From the NCBI GenBank assembly GCA_027491215.1, contig JAIXWP010000117.1, forward strand, positions 1-34,098: a DNA stretch of 34,098 nucleotides, written 5' to 3'. The DNA comes from Flavobacteriales bacterium (lineage in GTDB: Bacteria; Bacteroidota; Bacteroidia; Flavobacteriales_D; Sanyastnellaceae). A program made the position numbers and the translations under genes. How positions within the stretch are numbered: position 1 is the stretch's first letter; the number at the start of each line of letters is the position of its first letter. Below the pieces are notes generated by a model. That model did not search any database. It saw only the letters and a list, made by a program, of their open reading frames with translations, and was not told the DNA's origin. Positions 8,690 to 17,741 of the stretch are shown here, piece by piece.

Positions 8690-11320
8690 ATGCCAATTAT
8701 GAAATCATTTTTTACACTCCTATTTGCTGTAATTATTACTATTTCAGCTTCTTCTCAACAAGCTGCTCGCATGTCAGGTGAGGTGCTCGTAATGACTACT
8801 CCCAAGGGTAATATTGAGCAAATTGTATCAGCAGCTCAGCAAAAACTGGGCGTCCTTCCAGCCTTGAAAGTAGATGAGCTAGTGAGCGCTCCAATGCGCA
8901 CTTGGAAATTGACATTCAATGAGAATCAAATTTCGATGCGAGAAATGCTCTATACTCTTCAAAAGACTGATGGTGTTAGATTCGCTCAAGTAAATCACAT
9001 CGTGGCAGATAGAGTGACAACTCCAAACGACCCGTTTTATGGCCAACAATGGCATCATAACCAGCAAGGAGATCATGATATTGATTCAGACCTCGCATGG
9101 GATATCACTACAGGCGGTCTTACTGCGACTGGTGATGAAATCGTTGTTTGCGTAGTAGAATCAAACGGAACAAAATGGGATCAGGCTGACATCATCGATA
9201 ATCACTGGACCAACAACAATGAAATTCCAAACAATGGAACTGACGATGACAACAACGGTTATATCGATGATGTAGATGGATGGAATAGCTCTAACAATAC
9301 AGACAACATTGGTACCGGCAATCACGGAACGCAAGTGAGCAGCATGATTGGCGCAAAAGGAGACAATGGAACTGGTATTACTGGTATTAACTGGGATGTA
9401 AAAATCATGCAAGTTCACATGGGTGGTATCAGCGAAAGCAACGTAGTTGCTGCCTACACCTACCCAATGGTGATGCGTAAACTTTACAACCAAACGAACG
9501 GTCAAAAGGGCGCATTTGTCGTTGCAACAAATAGTTCATGGGGTACCGACTACGGTCAACCTGCTGATGCACCCATCTGGTGTGCAATGTATGATAGCCT
9601 TGGAACATATGGTGTTTTAAGCTGCGGCGCGACTTCCAATAGTGAGTTGAACATTGACGCAGTAGGTGACTTGCCAACTGCATGTCCAAGTGAATTCATG
9701 CTTTCCGTAACAGCAACAGACAACAATGACGTGAGAACCTTCTCTGGTTATGGTCAAACGACTATCGATCTTGGAGCTCCTGGTGATAACGTCTACCTCG
9801 CAGGTAATAACAACTATGGCAACACTTCTGGTACTTCCTTCGCAAGCCCTTGTGTAGCCGGTGCAATTGCACTTCTCTATTCTGCTCCTTGCACAAGTAT
9901 CATGGCGATCACATACGGCGATCCCTCTCTAGGAGCGCAATTCGTGAGAGATTACATTTTTAATGGAGTAGATCCTGTTTCGAATTTAACTACAGAAACC
10001 GTAACAGGCGGACGCTTAAATGTATTCAATAGCTTAAACCTTCTTCTTGAAAATTGCTCCAATGATGAGTGTATTATTCCACTGAATCTAACAGCAACAC
10101 AACAAGCAGGAACATTGAACTACAATCTAACATGGGTCGCTACACCTGCTATCAACAGCGTAAATATTCGCTATCAAATTCAAGGTGGCGAGTGGATTCT
10201 TGTAGAAAATATTTCGGCCACTTCTTTAGTTCTAAATGAGCTCCTTGCATGCACAGCATACAATGTAGAAATCAGCGCGAATTGTGAAAGTGGCAACAGT
10301 GAATGGTCCTCTACATATACCTTCACAACGGATGGTTGCTGCGAAAACCCAACCAATATTGTGATTTCAAATCTCACTGAAAATAGTGCAGTGGTTACTT
10401 GGAGCCCAGTATTAGCGGCCGATTCATATATGGTGATAGTGATTAATCCTGCAGGCGAACAAATCACTTACAATGACATTACACAAACAAGCTTCACCAT
10501 TTCTGGATTAGCGGCTTGTTCTATTTATGATGTAATCGTTACCAGCGTTTGTGTGGGTAATAACCCTCCACCTGTGAGCTATACATTCTCCACCCTTGGC
10601 TGCGGCGACTGTCAAGATTTCACTTACTGCGCATCTTTTGGCGATTCAGATCTTGAGTGGATTGATAACGTGACATTGAATACCATCGATAATGACTCCG
10701 GAAATGACAATGGATATGGTGACTATCGCAGTGTTAGTACTACTCTAGAAGTCGGCAATGAATACACATTCTCGGTAACTCCAGGATTTAGTGGTAGTTC
10801 ATACACAGAATACTTCAGAGTTTGGATTGATTATAACAACAACGGAACATTTGAAAGCAATGAAAAAATTGCAGACTCAAATGCAGGTGTTAACACCACT
10901 TTCAATCAAACTTTCACGGTCCCTGCAGGAACCCCAACAGGAGCAGTTGCTATGCGCGTAGCCATGGCTTATGTAGGGATCTTCAGTGGTAATCCGCCAG
11001 CGGAATGCGGTGAAAACACCTACGGTGAAACGGAAGATTATTGTATTACCATCAGTGATATCAGTTCTGTAAAAGAGACTTCAATGAACACATTTGATGT
11101 CTATCCAAACCCTGCTTCTGATCTGATCCAATGGACAGCAAGTGAGAAGATCAATGCGGTGAAAATATATAACGCACAAGGTCAACTCATCGTTAATGAA
11201 ACCGCACCAGCACGCGGCTCTATTGATGTATCAGCCCTTGAAAGCGGTATCTATATCGTCCACGCAACAAATCAAAGCGGATTGGTGTTTACTAAACAGA
11301 TAATGATTGCACCGCGATAG
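8690..11320 (+). CDS. secreted S8 (subtilisin-like) peptidase homologue with GEVED and T9SS type A sorting domains
   Basis: An 876-residue protein with a signal peptide (residues 1-23; Met4 at 8699 is an alternative start). Residues about 28-112 resemble a propeptide. The S8 domain (about 115-455) has His212 in GNHGT and nucleophile Ser383 in GTSFASP. The strand that normally carries the catalytic Asp reads VVCVVESNG, with Glu157 in the Asp position. Two fibronectin type III domains follow (about 462-548 and 552-637), then a GEVED domain (about 645-790, GETEDY motif), then a type A sorting domain from residue 801 (VYPNPAS ... IMIAPR). Family knowledge predicts export by Sec, transfer across the outer membrane by the type IX system and cell-surface attachment or release. 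Whether it is an active protease is uncertain because of Glu157. Confidence 0.92.
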   Translation: MPIMKSFFTLLFAVIITISASSQQAARMSGEVLVMTTPKGNIEQIVSAAQQKLGVLPALKVDELVSAPMRTWKLTFNENQISMREMLYTLQKTDGVRFAQVNHIVADRVTTPNDPFYGQQWHHNQQGDHDIDSDLAWDITTGGLTATGDEIVVCVVESNGTKWDQADIIDNHWTNNNEIPNNGTDDDNNGYIDDVDGWNSSNNTDNIGTGNHGTQVSSMIGAKGDNGTGITGINWDVKIMQVHMGGISESNVVAAYTYPMVMRKLYNQTNGQKGAFVVATNSSWGTDYGQPADAPIWCAMYDSLGTYGVLSCGATSNSELNIDAVGDLPTACPSEFMLSVTATDNNDVRTFSGYGQTTIDLGAPGDNVYLAGNNNYGNTSGTSFASPCVAGAIALLYSAPCTSIMAITYGDPSLGAQFVRDYIFNGVDPVSNLTTETVTGGRLNVFNSLNLLLENCSNDECIIPLNLTATQQAGTLNYNLTWVATPAINSVNIRYQIQGGEWILVENISATSLVLNELLACTAYNVEISANCESGNSEWSSTYTFTTDGCCENPTNIVISNLTENSAVVTWSPVLAADSYMVIVINPAGEQITYNDITQTSFTISGLAACSIYDVIVTSVCVGNNPPPVSYTFSTLGCGDCQDFTYCASFGDSDLEWIDNVTLNTIDNDSGNDNGYGDYRSVSTTLEVGNEYTFSVTPGFSGSSYTEYFRVWIDYNNNGTFESNEKIADSNAGVNTTFNQTFTVPAGTPTGAVAMRVAMAYVGIFSGNPPAECGENTYGETEDYCITISDISSVKETSMNTFDVYPNPASDLIQWTASEKINAVKIYNAQGQLIVNETAPARGSIDVSALESGIYIVHATNQSGLVFTKQIMIAPR

Positions 11321-11376
11321 TCCTTTTAAGTGAAAAGATTTACGATTTTTAGCAAAAGCACTCGTGAAATATCATT

Positions 11377-11384
11377 TACCTTCG
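11377..11384 (+). promoter_or_regulatory. candidate -7 promoter element upstream of the type-B sorted protein
   Basis: TACCTTCG matches TAnnTTTG at all but one position. It ends 7 nt before the ATG at 11392, the same spacing as in tdk, which again implies a leaderless or almost leaderless transcript. Confidence 0.35.
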
Positions 11385-11391
11385 AAATCGA

Positions 11392-14064
11392 ATGAAAAAA
11401 CTCCTAAACGGAATATGGCTTCTTGCGCTATTATCGCTTCTATCCTTAGAGGCAAGCGCAACCCATAACCGCGCAGGGGAAATCACATACGAACACGTTT
11501 CTGGGTTTACTTATCGTGTAATCATTACCACTTACACGAAGGAGAGTGCATTGGCAGACCGCCCATGGCTCAAACTCAAATGGGGCGATGAAGCTCCAAA
11601 CACCCCAGACAACGAACTCGACAGCTTACAGCGCGATGAAATAGACCCTTCGATCGCATTTGATGTGCAACGAAATACCTACACGGGACTGCATACCTAT
11701 TCTGGTCCTGGTGCATTCACCATTGTCGTAGAGGATCCCAATAGAAATGATGGTGTCAATAATATCATTGCATCTGTCGATCAGATCTTCTGTATTTCTT
11801 CAATGATCATCATAAGCCCGCTCACCGGGCAAAACAATAGCGCCGTCTTACTCAACGACCCTATTCAAGATGCTTGCATCTATCAGCCATGGATATACAA
11901 TCCTGCAGCGTACGACCCCGATGGCGATCTTCTACTCTACTCGCTCGTTCCATGTATGGGAGATGATTGTATTCCCCTATTGGGCTGGGATTCTCCCGAA
12001 CTATGGACATCTGAAACAACAGATACATTTACCATAGATCCTGAAACAGGAACCATTACTTGGGACACTCCGCTCTATTCTGGTGAGTATAATATTGCTA
12101 TTAAAATTGAAGAATACCGCGGCGGATTCCTGGTAGGCAGCATCATTCGTGATATGCAAATCACAGTTGTGACTTGCAACAACCAGCCGCCAAACATCAA
12201 TCCCCTTCCCGACTTCTGTATCGAGGCGGGTGAGTATTTTGAATTCCAAGCCATCGCAACGGATCCCGATGATGACAACCTCATCATGGAAGCATTCGGT
12301 GGCCCCCTCTCCAATGTGGTTCATCCAGCTACATTCCAACCAAACATTCGAAAGTTCACTTGGACTCCGCAATGCGAAGAAGTGCGCGAAGCCGCTTATA
12401 CACTTACACTTCAAGTGACCGATGACGGTTATATTCCTCTTTCAAACGTAGAAACTGTAAACATCACAGTAGTAGCTCCACGCGTGGAAAACCCCACGGC
12501 TACGGCGCAAGGATCAAGTATCTCCCTGAACTGGGACGTGCACGAGTGCAGCGATATTTTCACCCCCTACCAAGCTTCTGAAATCAGATATAAAATTTAT
12601 CGCAGAAACAACACCTTTGGCTTCAACCCAAGCGACTGTGAACTAGGTGTGCCTGAATACACAGGGTACACGCAGGTTGGAGAAACACAAGGAATCAATA
12701 GCACCACCTTCGTTGATACAAATTTGCAGTTTGGCTCTGTGTATTGCTACATGGTAGTGACATGTTGGTTTGATGGAGCAATCAGCTATGCGAGCGAAGA
12801 GTTTTGCGACACGCTAAGAAAAGACGTGCCCATCATGACCAAAGCCTCTGTTGATTTTACTGATCCAGTAAATGGTCAAATGAGTGTGTGTTGGTCGCCG
12901 CCGCATGATCTCGATACACTTGTATTCCCCGGCCCATTCTATTATGAGCTTTATACTTCGCCTGGTTTTACTGAGCCTTCGACTCTTATTTACACTAGCT
13001 CTGTTTCTCCATTCCTCATTTGGGGCGACACCTGTTTTGTACATGAAAATGTCAACACACAAGATATTGGGCACTCCTATCATGTCAAACTGATTGCAAA
13101 CAATGTGGACACCGGTACTTCACGAAAGGCAACATCGGTTTTCTTGCAAACAGCTCCTGCAGACAATAGTGTCATCTTGCAAATGCCGCACGATGTGCCG
13201 TGGACCAATGTGACATACGAAATCTATCGTCGCGATCCTGACGCTACAGACTTTGTTTTGGTAGGAACATCAAATACCAGCACATATACCGATACCGCTC
13301 TCGTAAACAATTTGGAATACTGCTACAAGGTGCGCACCGTAGGTTCTTTCTTTGTGGATTTGATTACTGATCCGATCATCAATTGGAGCCAAGAAACGTG
13401 TGAGACACCTTATGATCTCAATCCTCCTTGTCCTCCTGTATTGACTGTTGATGATGACTGCATCAACATCACTAATGAGCTTGTATGGAACAATCCAAAC
13501 AATGGGTGTGCGGATGATGTGACTGCTTACAATGTATATTACGCGCCCAATGCTAGCGAAGAGCTTCAACTCATCGCTACCATCAATGATCCTAATGATA
13601 CGACCTTCATTTTCCCTGCCGAAGAATATAACTTTAGCATTGCGGGTTGTTATGCAATCACCGCGCTCGACTCGCTTAACCTGTGGCCTGATGGTTCTTT
13701 GAATAGAAATGAAAGCGATTTTTCCGAAATCATCTGTATTGACAATTGTCCTGAATACTTCTTGCCCAACATCTTCTCTCCGAACAACGACGGTGTCAAC
13801 GATCTCTTCGTTCCATTCCCATATCGCTATGTGGAAAGCATCGATCTTATCATCTTTAATCGTTGGGGTATGGAGGTGTTCAAAACAACAGACCCAGATA
13901 TTAATTGGGATGGTAAGAACTTTGAATCAGGAAACATATCGCCTGATGGAGCATACTACTACACCATCAAGGTAAACACAAAGAGACTGAACGGAACTGA
14001 AACTCTTCAGTTCTCTGGTACTATACAATTACAAGACGGCAAACAGCCTCTAAGCTCTGAATAA
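11392..14064 (+). CDS. large secreted protein with T9SS type B (gliding-motility-associated) sorting domain
   Basis: An 890-residue protein with signal peptide MKKLLNGIWLLALLSLLSLE, cleaved probably after ASA. The mature N-terminus (THNRAGEITYEHVSG) is a pattern I recognise from large Bacteroidota surface proteins. The middle is made of cadherin- or Ig-like beta domains (for example TIDPETGTITWDTP, ATDPDDDNL) and fibronectin III-like modules containing IYRR(N/D) strands near residues 403 and 605. Residues 786-890 form the type B sorting domain: FSPNNDGVNDLF, then IFNRWGMEVF, then DGAYYYTIKV. Such proteins are exported by the type IX system and often serve as surface adhesins or matrix proteins. 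It lies 71 bp after the S8 gene on the same strand; ribE begins 5 bp after its stop. Confidence 0.9.
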   Translation: MKKLLNGIWLLALLSLLSLEASATHNRAGEITYEHVSGFTYRVIITTYTKESALADRPWLKLKWGDEAPNTPDNELDSLQRDEIDPSIAFDVQRNTYTGLHTYSGPGAFTIVVEDPNRNDGVNNIIASVDQIFCISSMIIISPLTGQNNSAVLLNDPIQDACIYQPWIYNPAAYDPDGDLLLYSLVPCMGDDCIPLLGWDSPELWTSETTDTFTIDPETGTITWDTPLYSGEYNIAIKIEEYRGGFLVGSIIRDMQITVVTCNNQPPNINPLPDFCIEAGEYFEFQAIATDPDDDNLIMEAFGGPLSNVVHPATFQPNIRKFTWTPQCEEVREAAYTLTLQVTDDGYIPLSNVETVNITVVAPRVENPTATAQGSSISLNWDVHECSDIFTPYQASEIRYKIYRRNNTFGFNPSDCELGVPEYTGYTQVGETQGINSTTFVDTNLQFGSVYCYMVVTCWFDGAISYASEEFCDTLRKDVPIMTKASVDFTDPVNGQMSVCWSPPHDLDTLVFPGPFYYELYTSPGFTEPSTLIYTSSVSPFLIWGDTCFVHENVNTQDIGHSYHVKLIANNVDTGTSRKATSVFLQTAPADNSVILQMPHDVPWTNVTYEIYRRDPDATDFVLVGTSNTSTYTDTALVNNLEYCYKVRTVGSFFVDLITDPIINWSQETCETPYDLNPPCPPVLTVDDDCINITNELVWNNPNNGCADDVTAYNVYYAPNASEELQLIATINDPNDTTFIFPAEEYNFSIAGCYAITALDSLNLWPDGSLNRNESDFSEIICIDNCPEYFLPNIFSPNNDGVNDLFVPFPYRYVESIDLIIFNRWGMEVFKTTDPDINWDGKNFESGNISPDGAYYYTIKVNTKRLNGTETLQFSGTIQLQDGKQPLSSE

Positions 14065-14069
14065 TCTAT

Positions 14070-14663
14070 ATGTTCTCAGGAATAATTGAGGCCCTCGGCC
14101 GTATCGAAAAGATTGAAAAAGAAGAAACGAATGTCCATTTCACGGTCTCTTCGCCTTTCACACATGAATTAAAAATTGATCAAAGTGTCGCTCATAACGG
14201 GGCATGTCTCACGGTTGTAGCGATTTCTGGAGATCAGTACGTAGTGACCGCTATTCAAGAAACTATTCTAAAAACTAATCTCGGCACTTGGCAGCTGGGA
14301 GACAAGGTGAATCTTGAACGATGCATTCAACTAGGCGATCGAATTGATGGCCACATGGTACAAGGCCATGTTGACACCACTGCACAATGCATCGAGGTGA
14401 TCAATCATCAAGGTAGCTGGGAGTATGTTTTTAAATATCAAGCGAAAGAAGGTTTTGTTACCGTTCCAAAAGGCAGCATAACAGTGAACGGTGTGAGCCT
14501 CACGGTTGTGCAATCAGAGGTGGATCAATTCAGTGTAGCAATCATTCCGTACACCTACGAGCACACTAATTTTCATGCATTCCAAGTTGGGACAACAGTG
14601 AATTTAGAATTTGACATTATCGGAAAATATGTGGCCCGATACATGTCCTTAAAACAAGGTTAA
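14070..14663 (+). CDS. ribE: riboflavin synthase, alpha subunit
   Basis: A 197-residue protein of normal length that dismutates two 6,7-dimethyl-8-ribityllumazine molecules to riboflavin. It has the N-terminal MFSGIIEALGRI motif and two homologous lumazine-binding barrels: NGACLTVVAI in the first, matched by NGVSLTVVQS in the second, with GHMVQGHVD at the linker. The start is the only Met that gives the conserved MFSGI beginning. It is the only riboflavin gene in the window and no FMN riboswitch fits in the 5-bp gap upstream, so it may be expressed with the large gene before it or with rseP, 36 bp downstream. Confidence 0.95.
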   Translation: MFSGIIEALGRIEKIEKEETNVHFTVSSPFTHELKIDQSVAHNGACLTVVAISGDQYVVTAIQETILKTNLGTWQLGDKVNLERCIQLGDRIDGHMVQGHVDTTAQCIEVINHQGSWEYVFKYQAKEGFVTVPKGSITVNGVSLTVVQSEVDQFSVAIIPYTYEHTNFHAFQVGTTVNLEFDIIGKYVARYMSLKQG

Positions 14664-14674
14664 TGCGAATGCGT

Positions 14675-14682
14675 TAACTTCG
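14675..14682 (+). promoter_or_regulatory. weak candidate -7 promoter element for rseP
   Basis: TAACTTCG matches TAnnTTTG with one mismatch and ends 17 nt before the rseP ATG. It lies in the 36-bp gap after ribE; no good TTG element was found. Confidence 0.25.
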
Positions 14683-14699
14683 CACCAATATTTGAAACA

Positions 14700-16013
14700 A
14701 TGATCTTAGCATTACAGCTCTTACTTAGTCTTTCATTCCTCATTATACTTCATGAAGCAGGTCACTTCATTCCTGCTAAGCTCTTCAAAACACGTGTAGA
14801 GAAATTCTATCTGTTTTTCGATCCTTATTTTTCTCTTATCAAGAAAAAAATTGGCGATACAGAATACGGCATCGGGTGGCTGCCACTTGGAGGATATGTG
14901 AAGATATCTGGTATGGTGGATGAGAGCATGGATAAAGAGCAAATGGCTCAACCTGCACAACCATGGGAATTTCGTTCGAAGCCAGCTTGGCAACGTTTGA
15001 TTATTATGGTGGGCGGTGTTACCGTCAACGTTATCGTTGGTATCGTGATCTACTCAGTCATTCTTGGTGTTTGGGGGAAAACTATTCTTCCAGTCGACAA
15101 CCTCACTTATGGGGTGTACTGCGATGATCAAATGCTCAATTTAGGTTTCAGACATGGGGATAAAATTGTAGGTCTCAATGGTGAAAAACCTGAGAGCTTC
15201 AACGGTATCAATAAGTCTTTACTACTTGACGATATTCATACAGTTACAGTTCAAAGATTTGGGCAAAACATCGACTTACAACTTCCGGCAGACTTCGGTC
15301 AATTGCTTGTAGATAGCGGCGTTCGTGCAGCATTCAGTGAAAGAATCCCCTGTGTTGTTGACTCCATAGTTGCGGAAAGTAATGCTTCTGTAGCAGGTCT
15401 TCTTAAAGGTGATTCGCTCGTGGGTATCAACAATATGTACTCACCATATTTCCAAGACCTACAAAAAGAGATTCAGAAAAATGCAGGCAAGACCATAGGA
15501 TTGCATATAGTTCGTGATGGACAAAATATCAATCTTCCAATTGCTGTTAACGCGAAAGGAACTATTGGTTTTTCTCCAAAATCTCCATCAGCATATCTCA
15601 AAACACAAACGATCGAATACTCATGGGCACAAGCTATTCCTGGAGGTTTTAAGCAGGCTTGGGAAACGATCACCGACTATGGAAGTCAGTTGAAATTTAT
15701 CTTCTCTAAATCCGGTGCTAAACAAATTGGTGGCTTTGCAACATTTGCAAAACTCTTTCCTGAAGAATGGGATTGGTTGGCTTTTTGGTCACGCACTGCA
15801 CTCATTTCTTTGATTCTTGCATTTATGAATATTCTTCCAATCCCTGCATTGGATGGTGGTCACGTGATGTTCTTGATCTGGGAAATGATCACAGGACGTG
15901 CGGCACCACAAAAAGTAATTGAATATTCGCAAATGGCGGGAATGGTATTACTTTTAGGTCTCATGTTGTACGGAAATGGGATGGATATTTTCCGCGCCAT
16001 TACCGGACAGTAA
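14700..16013 (+). CDS. rseP: RseP-type site-2 intramembrane zinc metalloprotease
   Basis: A 437-residue membrane protease. The first transmembrane segment contains the zinc motif HEAGH (H18, E19, H22), and the third ligand lies in PIPALDGGHV (D385). Transmembrane helices are visible near residues 2-20, 100-123, 365-380 and 412-430. Two PDZ-like regions lie between about 135 and 290 (GDKIVGLNG and GDSLVGINN). Family members make the second cut in membrane-bound anti-sigma factors, and also clear signal peptides. No anti-sigma gene is adjacent, so the substrate is unknown. The next gene starts 10 bp after its stop and is probably co-transcribed. Confidence 0.95.
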   Translation: MILALQLLLSLSFLIILHEAGHFIPAKLFKTRVEKFYLFFDPYFSLIKKKIGDTEYGIGWLPLGGYVKISGMVDESMDKEQMAQPAQPWEFRSKPAWQRLIIMVGGVTVNVIVGIVIYSVILGVWGKTILPVDNLTYGVYCDDQMLNLGFRHGDKIVGLNGEKPESFNGINKSLLLDDIHTVTVQRFGQNIDLQLPADFGQLLVDSGVRAAFSERIPCVVDSIVAESNASVAGLLKGDSLVGINNMYSPYFQDLQKEIQKNAGKTIGLHIVRDGQNINLPIAVNAKGTIGFSPKSPSAYLKTQTIEYSWAQAIPGGFKQAWETITDYGSQLKFIFSKSGAKQIGGFATFAKLFPEEWDWLAFWSRTALISLILAFMNILPIPALDGGHVMFLIWEMITGRAAPQKVIEYSQMAGMVLLLGLMLYGNGMDIFRAITGQ

Positions 16014-16023
16014 AAGATTTCAT

Positions 16024-17547
16024 ATGATTAAAAAAGTCCTGTACACATCACTTCTGTGCTGCTTTACGCTAGGGCTTTTTAGTCAAGATTCTCTGATCTA
16101 TTCTTCTAATTTTAAGCTCGAGCGCCACACAAAAAGCGTTTCAATTTTATCTGTAAATAAAAATCTTAGTCTCGAGATAGAAGAAACGAATGATCGTGAG
16201 CCACTGCTTATCATTGAGCGCTTTAATGATAAGCTAGAATCGCAAGGCCTCGCTACCTATCCTCTCCCGCAATGGAATGAGTCAGAACTTTCACTTTCTC
16301 ACTTTCATGTTTTGAAAGACCGCGTTCTAATTTTTCTAACAGGATATGATAGAAAAGAAGGCAAACAATATGGTCTTTGTATGACCTCCACTTTAGACGG
16401 GACAAGTGTCAGCGAACCGAGATTACTACAATATATCGAACAAGATTTCCGTACACCTTTCGGCACAGAATTATCTCCCGATTCATCACTCGTACTCACT
16501 TATTTCGAGCAAAATATTCAGCGAAAAACAGACCGCAATGTCGATATCAAAGTATTCAATGTAGATCTCGTTTTGCAGTGGGGTAAAAAACTTGAATTGC
16601 CTTACGGAAATGATGTAGTGCAGATCAATCAATTCAAAGTAGACAACCACGGCAGCGTCTATATGATGAGCGGACGTAATCCTGAAAAAAACAATCAACG
16701 TCTGCTTCGCCCGCAGGGCGGGCGTTACGTCGTGTTTCACTACAACCAAGCCGACAACAAACTGAAAGAATACGATATCAGTTTTAAAGACAAACAAGTC
16801 ATTGCCGCGATCGGAAAAGTGAATAGAAACAACGAAATGATCGTTGCTGGTTATTACTCCAACGACTATTCTTTTTCTGCAGCCGGTACATTTTTATTTC
16901 GGATAAAAGAAAAAGGTCAGGCCCTCGAAGCAGCAGCGTACATGGCATTTAACAAAGATTTTTTAGCCACCATGATGCGCAGTCGTGAAGTAGAGCGTAC
17001 TCCAGAATTGAGCGATTTATTTCTCGATCATATTTTCATCTCCGATCAAAATGAAATCTATCTCATTGGGGAAAAATACAGCGTTGCAGAGCGCGTCAAT
17101 ACCGATCTCAACACGGGCAGACCTATAGTAGAATTGATTCATCACTATGATGATATTGTTATTTCCAAATTAGAGCTATCAGGAAAAATAAAATGGTCGC
17201 GTCGCATTGCAAAAGAGCAGCACACTGTAAACGAAATGGATCGATGTGGTTATAATTATTACTATGATGGGACGTTGAATATCTACTTCAATGATCATCC
17301 CGATAATGATAAAATTCTTCGTGAAAATCCGAATGTGCTCATCAATAGCTGGAACGGTTCCCGCTCGGGTGTGGTATCACATGTTCAATTGAATGCCTTA
17401 GGAGAAATGGATCGAAAAATCTTGCTTTCAAGCAAAGCTGCCGGTGGAATGCTCATGCCCGCACTCAGCTCCCAAGAATTCCGCCGCCCGATCATCCTTG
17501 GACTCATGCAAAACCGCGAATACCGCCTTGTGAAGGCTGGTGGCTAA
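16024..17547 (+). CDS. unknown exported protein, possibly beta-propeller
   Basis: A 507-residue protein I do not recognise. The start at 16024 gives a clear signal peptide (MIKKVLYTSLLCCFTLGLFS, then QDS); an upstream in-frame ATG at 15976 lies inside rseP and was rejected. The mature part consists of repeated short beta-strands with turns such as VDNHGSVYMMSG, VNRNNEMIVAGYYS and ISDQNEIYLIGEKY, spaced like blades of a beta-propeller. There is no lipobox and no T9SS sorting domain. It follows rseP by 10 bp, suggesting a shared transcript and an envelope role. The last residues (KAGG and stop) are encoded by the first copies of a heptamer repeat array. A GC-rich palindrome lies inside the gene at 16708-16724. 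Confidence 0.75.
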   Translation: MIKKVLYTSLLCCFTLGLFSQDSLIYSSNFKLERHTKSVSILSVNKNLSLEIEETNDREPLLIIERFNDKLESQGLATYPLPQWNESELSLSHFHVLKDRVLIFLTGYDRKEGKQYGLCMTSTLDGTSVSEPRLLQYIEQDFRTPFGTELSPDSSLVLTYFEQNIQRKTDRNVDIKVFNVDLVLQWGKKLELPYGNDVVQINQFKVDNHGSVYMMSGRNPEKNNQRLLRPQGGRYVVFHYNQADNKLKEYDISFKDKQVIAAIGKVNRNNEMIVAGYYSNDYSFSAAGTFLFRIKEKGQALEAAAYMAFNKDFLATMMRSREVERTPELSDLFLDHIFISDQNEIYLIGEKYSVAERVNTDLNTGRPIVELIHHYDDIVISKLELSGKIKWSRRIAKEQHTVNEMDRCGYNYYYDGTLNIYFNDHPDNDKILRENPNVLINSWNGSRSGVVSHVQLNALGEMDRKILLSSKAAGGMLMPALSSQEFRRPIILGLMQNREYRLVKAGG

Positions 17548-17576
17548 TGGCTGGTGGCTGGTGGCTAGTGGTTAAC
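17535..17576 (+). repeat. tandem heptamer array GGCTRRT
   Basis: Five consecutive heptamers GGCTGGT, GGCTAAT, GGCTGGT, GGCTGGT, GGCTAGT occupy 17535-17569, and a degenerate sixth (GGTTAAC) follows. The array starts inside the preceding coding sequence; its second unit supplies the TAA stop codon at 17545-17547. Confidence 0.85.
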
Positions 17577-17579
17577 GCC

Positions 17580-17712
17580 ATCGAGCCGAAGGCGAGATAA
17601 AAAAAAGCAGCGAAGCTACCAGACATCGAGCCGAAGGCGAGATACCCATCAGCGAAGCCGCAGGCGAGCTTCCCGTCAGCGAAGCTACCAGACTTCGCGC
17701 CAACAGCGCGAA
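17580..17712. repeat. hairpin-rich repeat element, copy A
   Basis: This copy contains two identical 19-mers, ATCGAGCCGAAGGCGAGAT, at 17580-17598 and 17625-17643. Three GCGAAGC heptamers lie at 17610-17616, 17652-17658 and 17679-17685. The element closes with a 7-bp hairpin, TTCGCGC/GCGCGAA around loop CAACA, at 17694-17712. Bases 17608-17712 recur as 18459-18563 with five differences in 105. Within the element a unit of 26-27 nt is itself repeated. Two of the short motifs can fold into 3-bp stems with GNA triloops (AGC-GAA-GCT, GCC-GCA-GGC). It lies directly upstream of the promoter of the lipoprotein gene. Confidence 0.85.
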
Positions 17713-17717
17713 ACTTG

Positions 17718-17725
17718 TATATTTG
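17718..17725 (+). promoter_or_regulatory. candidate -7 promoter element for the lipoprotein gene
   Basis: TATATTTG fully matches TAnnTTTG and ends 16 nt before the ATG at 17742. It begins 6 nt after repeat copy A; the place where the TTG element should be falls inside the repeat's terminal hairpin, where TTC (17694-17696) lies 21 nt upstream. Confidence 0.5.
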
Positions 17726-17741
17726 GAGATAAACTAAGATC

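Noticed and set aside
12001-12414. Minus-strand frame of 137 codons inside the type-B sorted protein gene
   Set aside because: It is antisense to a well-supported gene and shows no recognisable domain or signal peptide.
15976-16023. Upstream start of the unknown exported protein
   Set aside because: It lies inside rseP and would bury the signal peptide 16 residues from the N-terminus.
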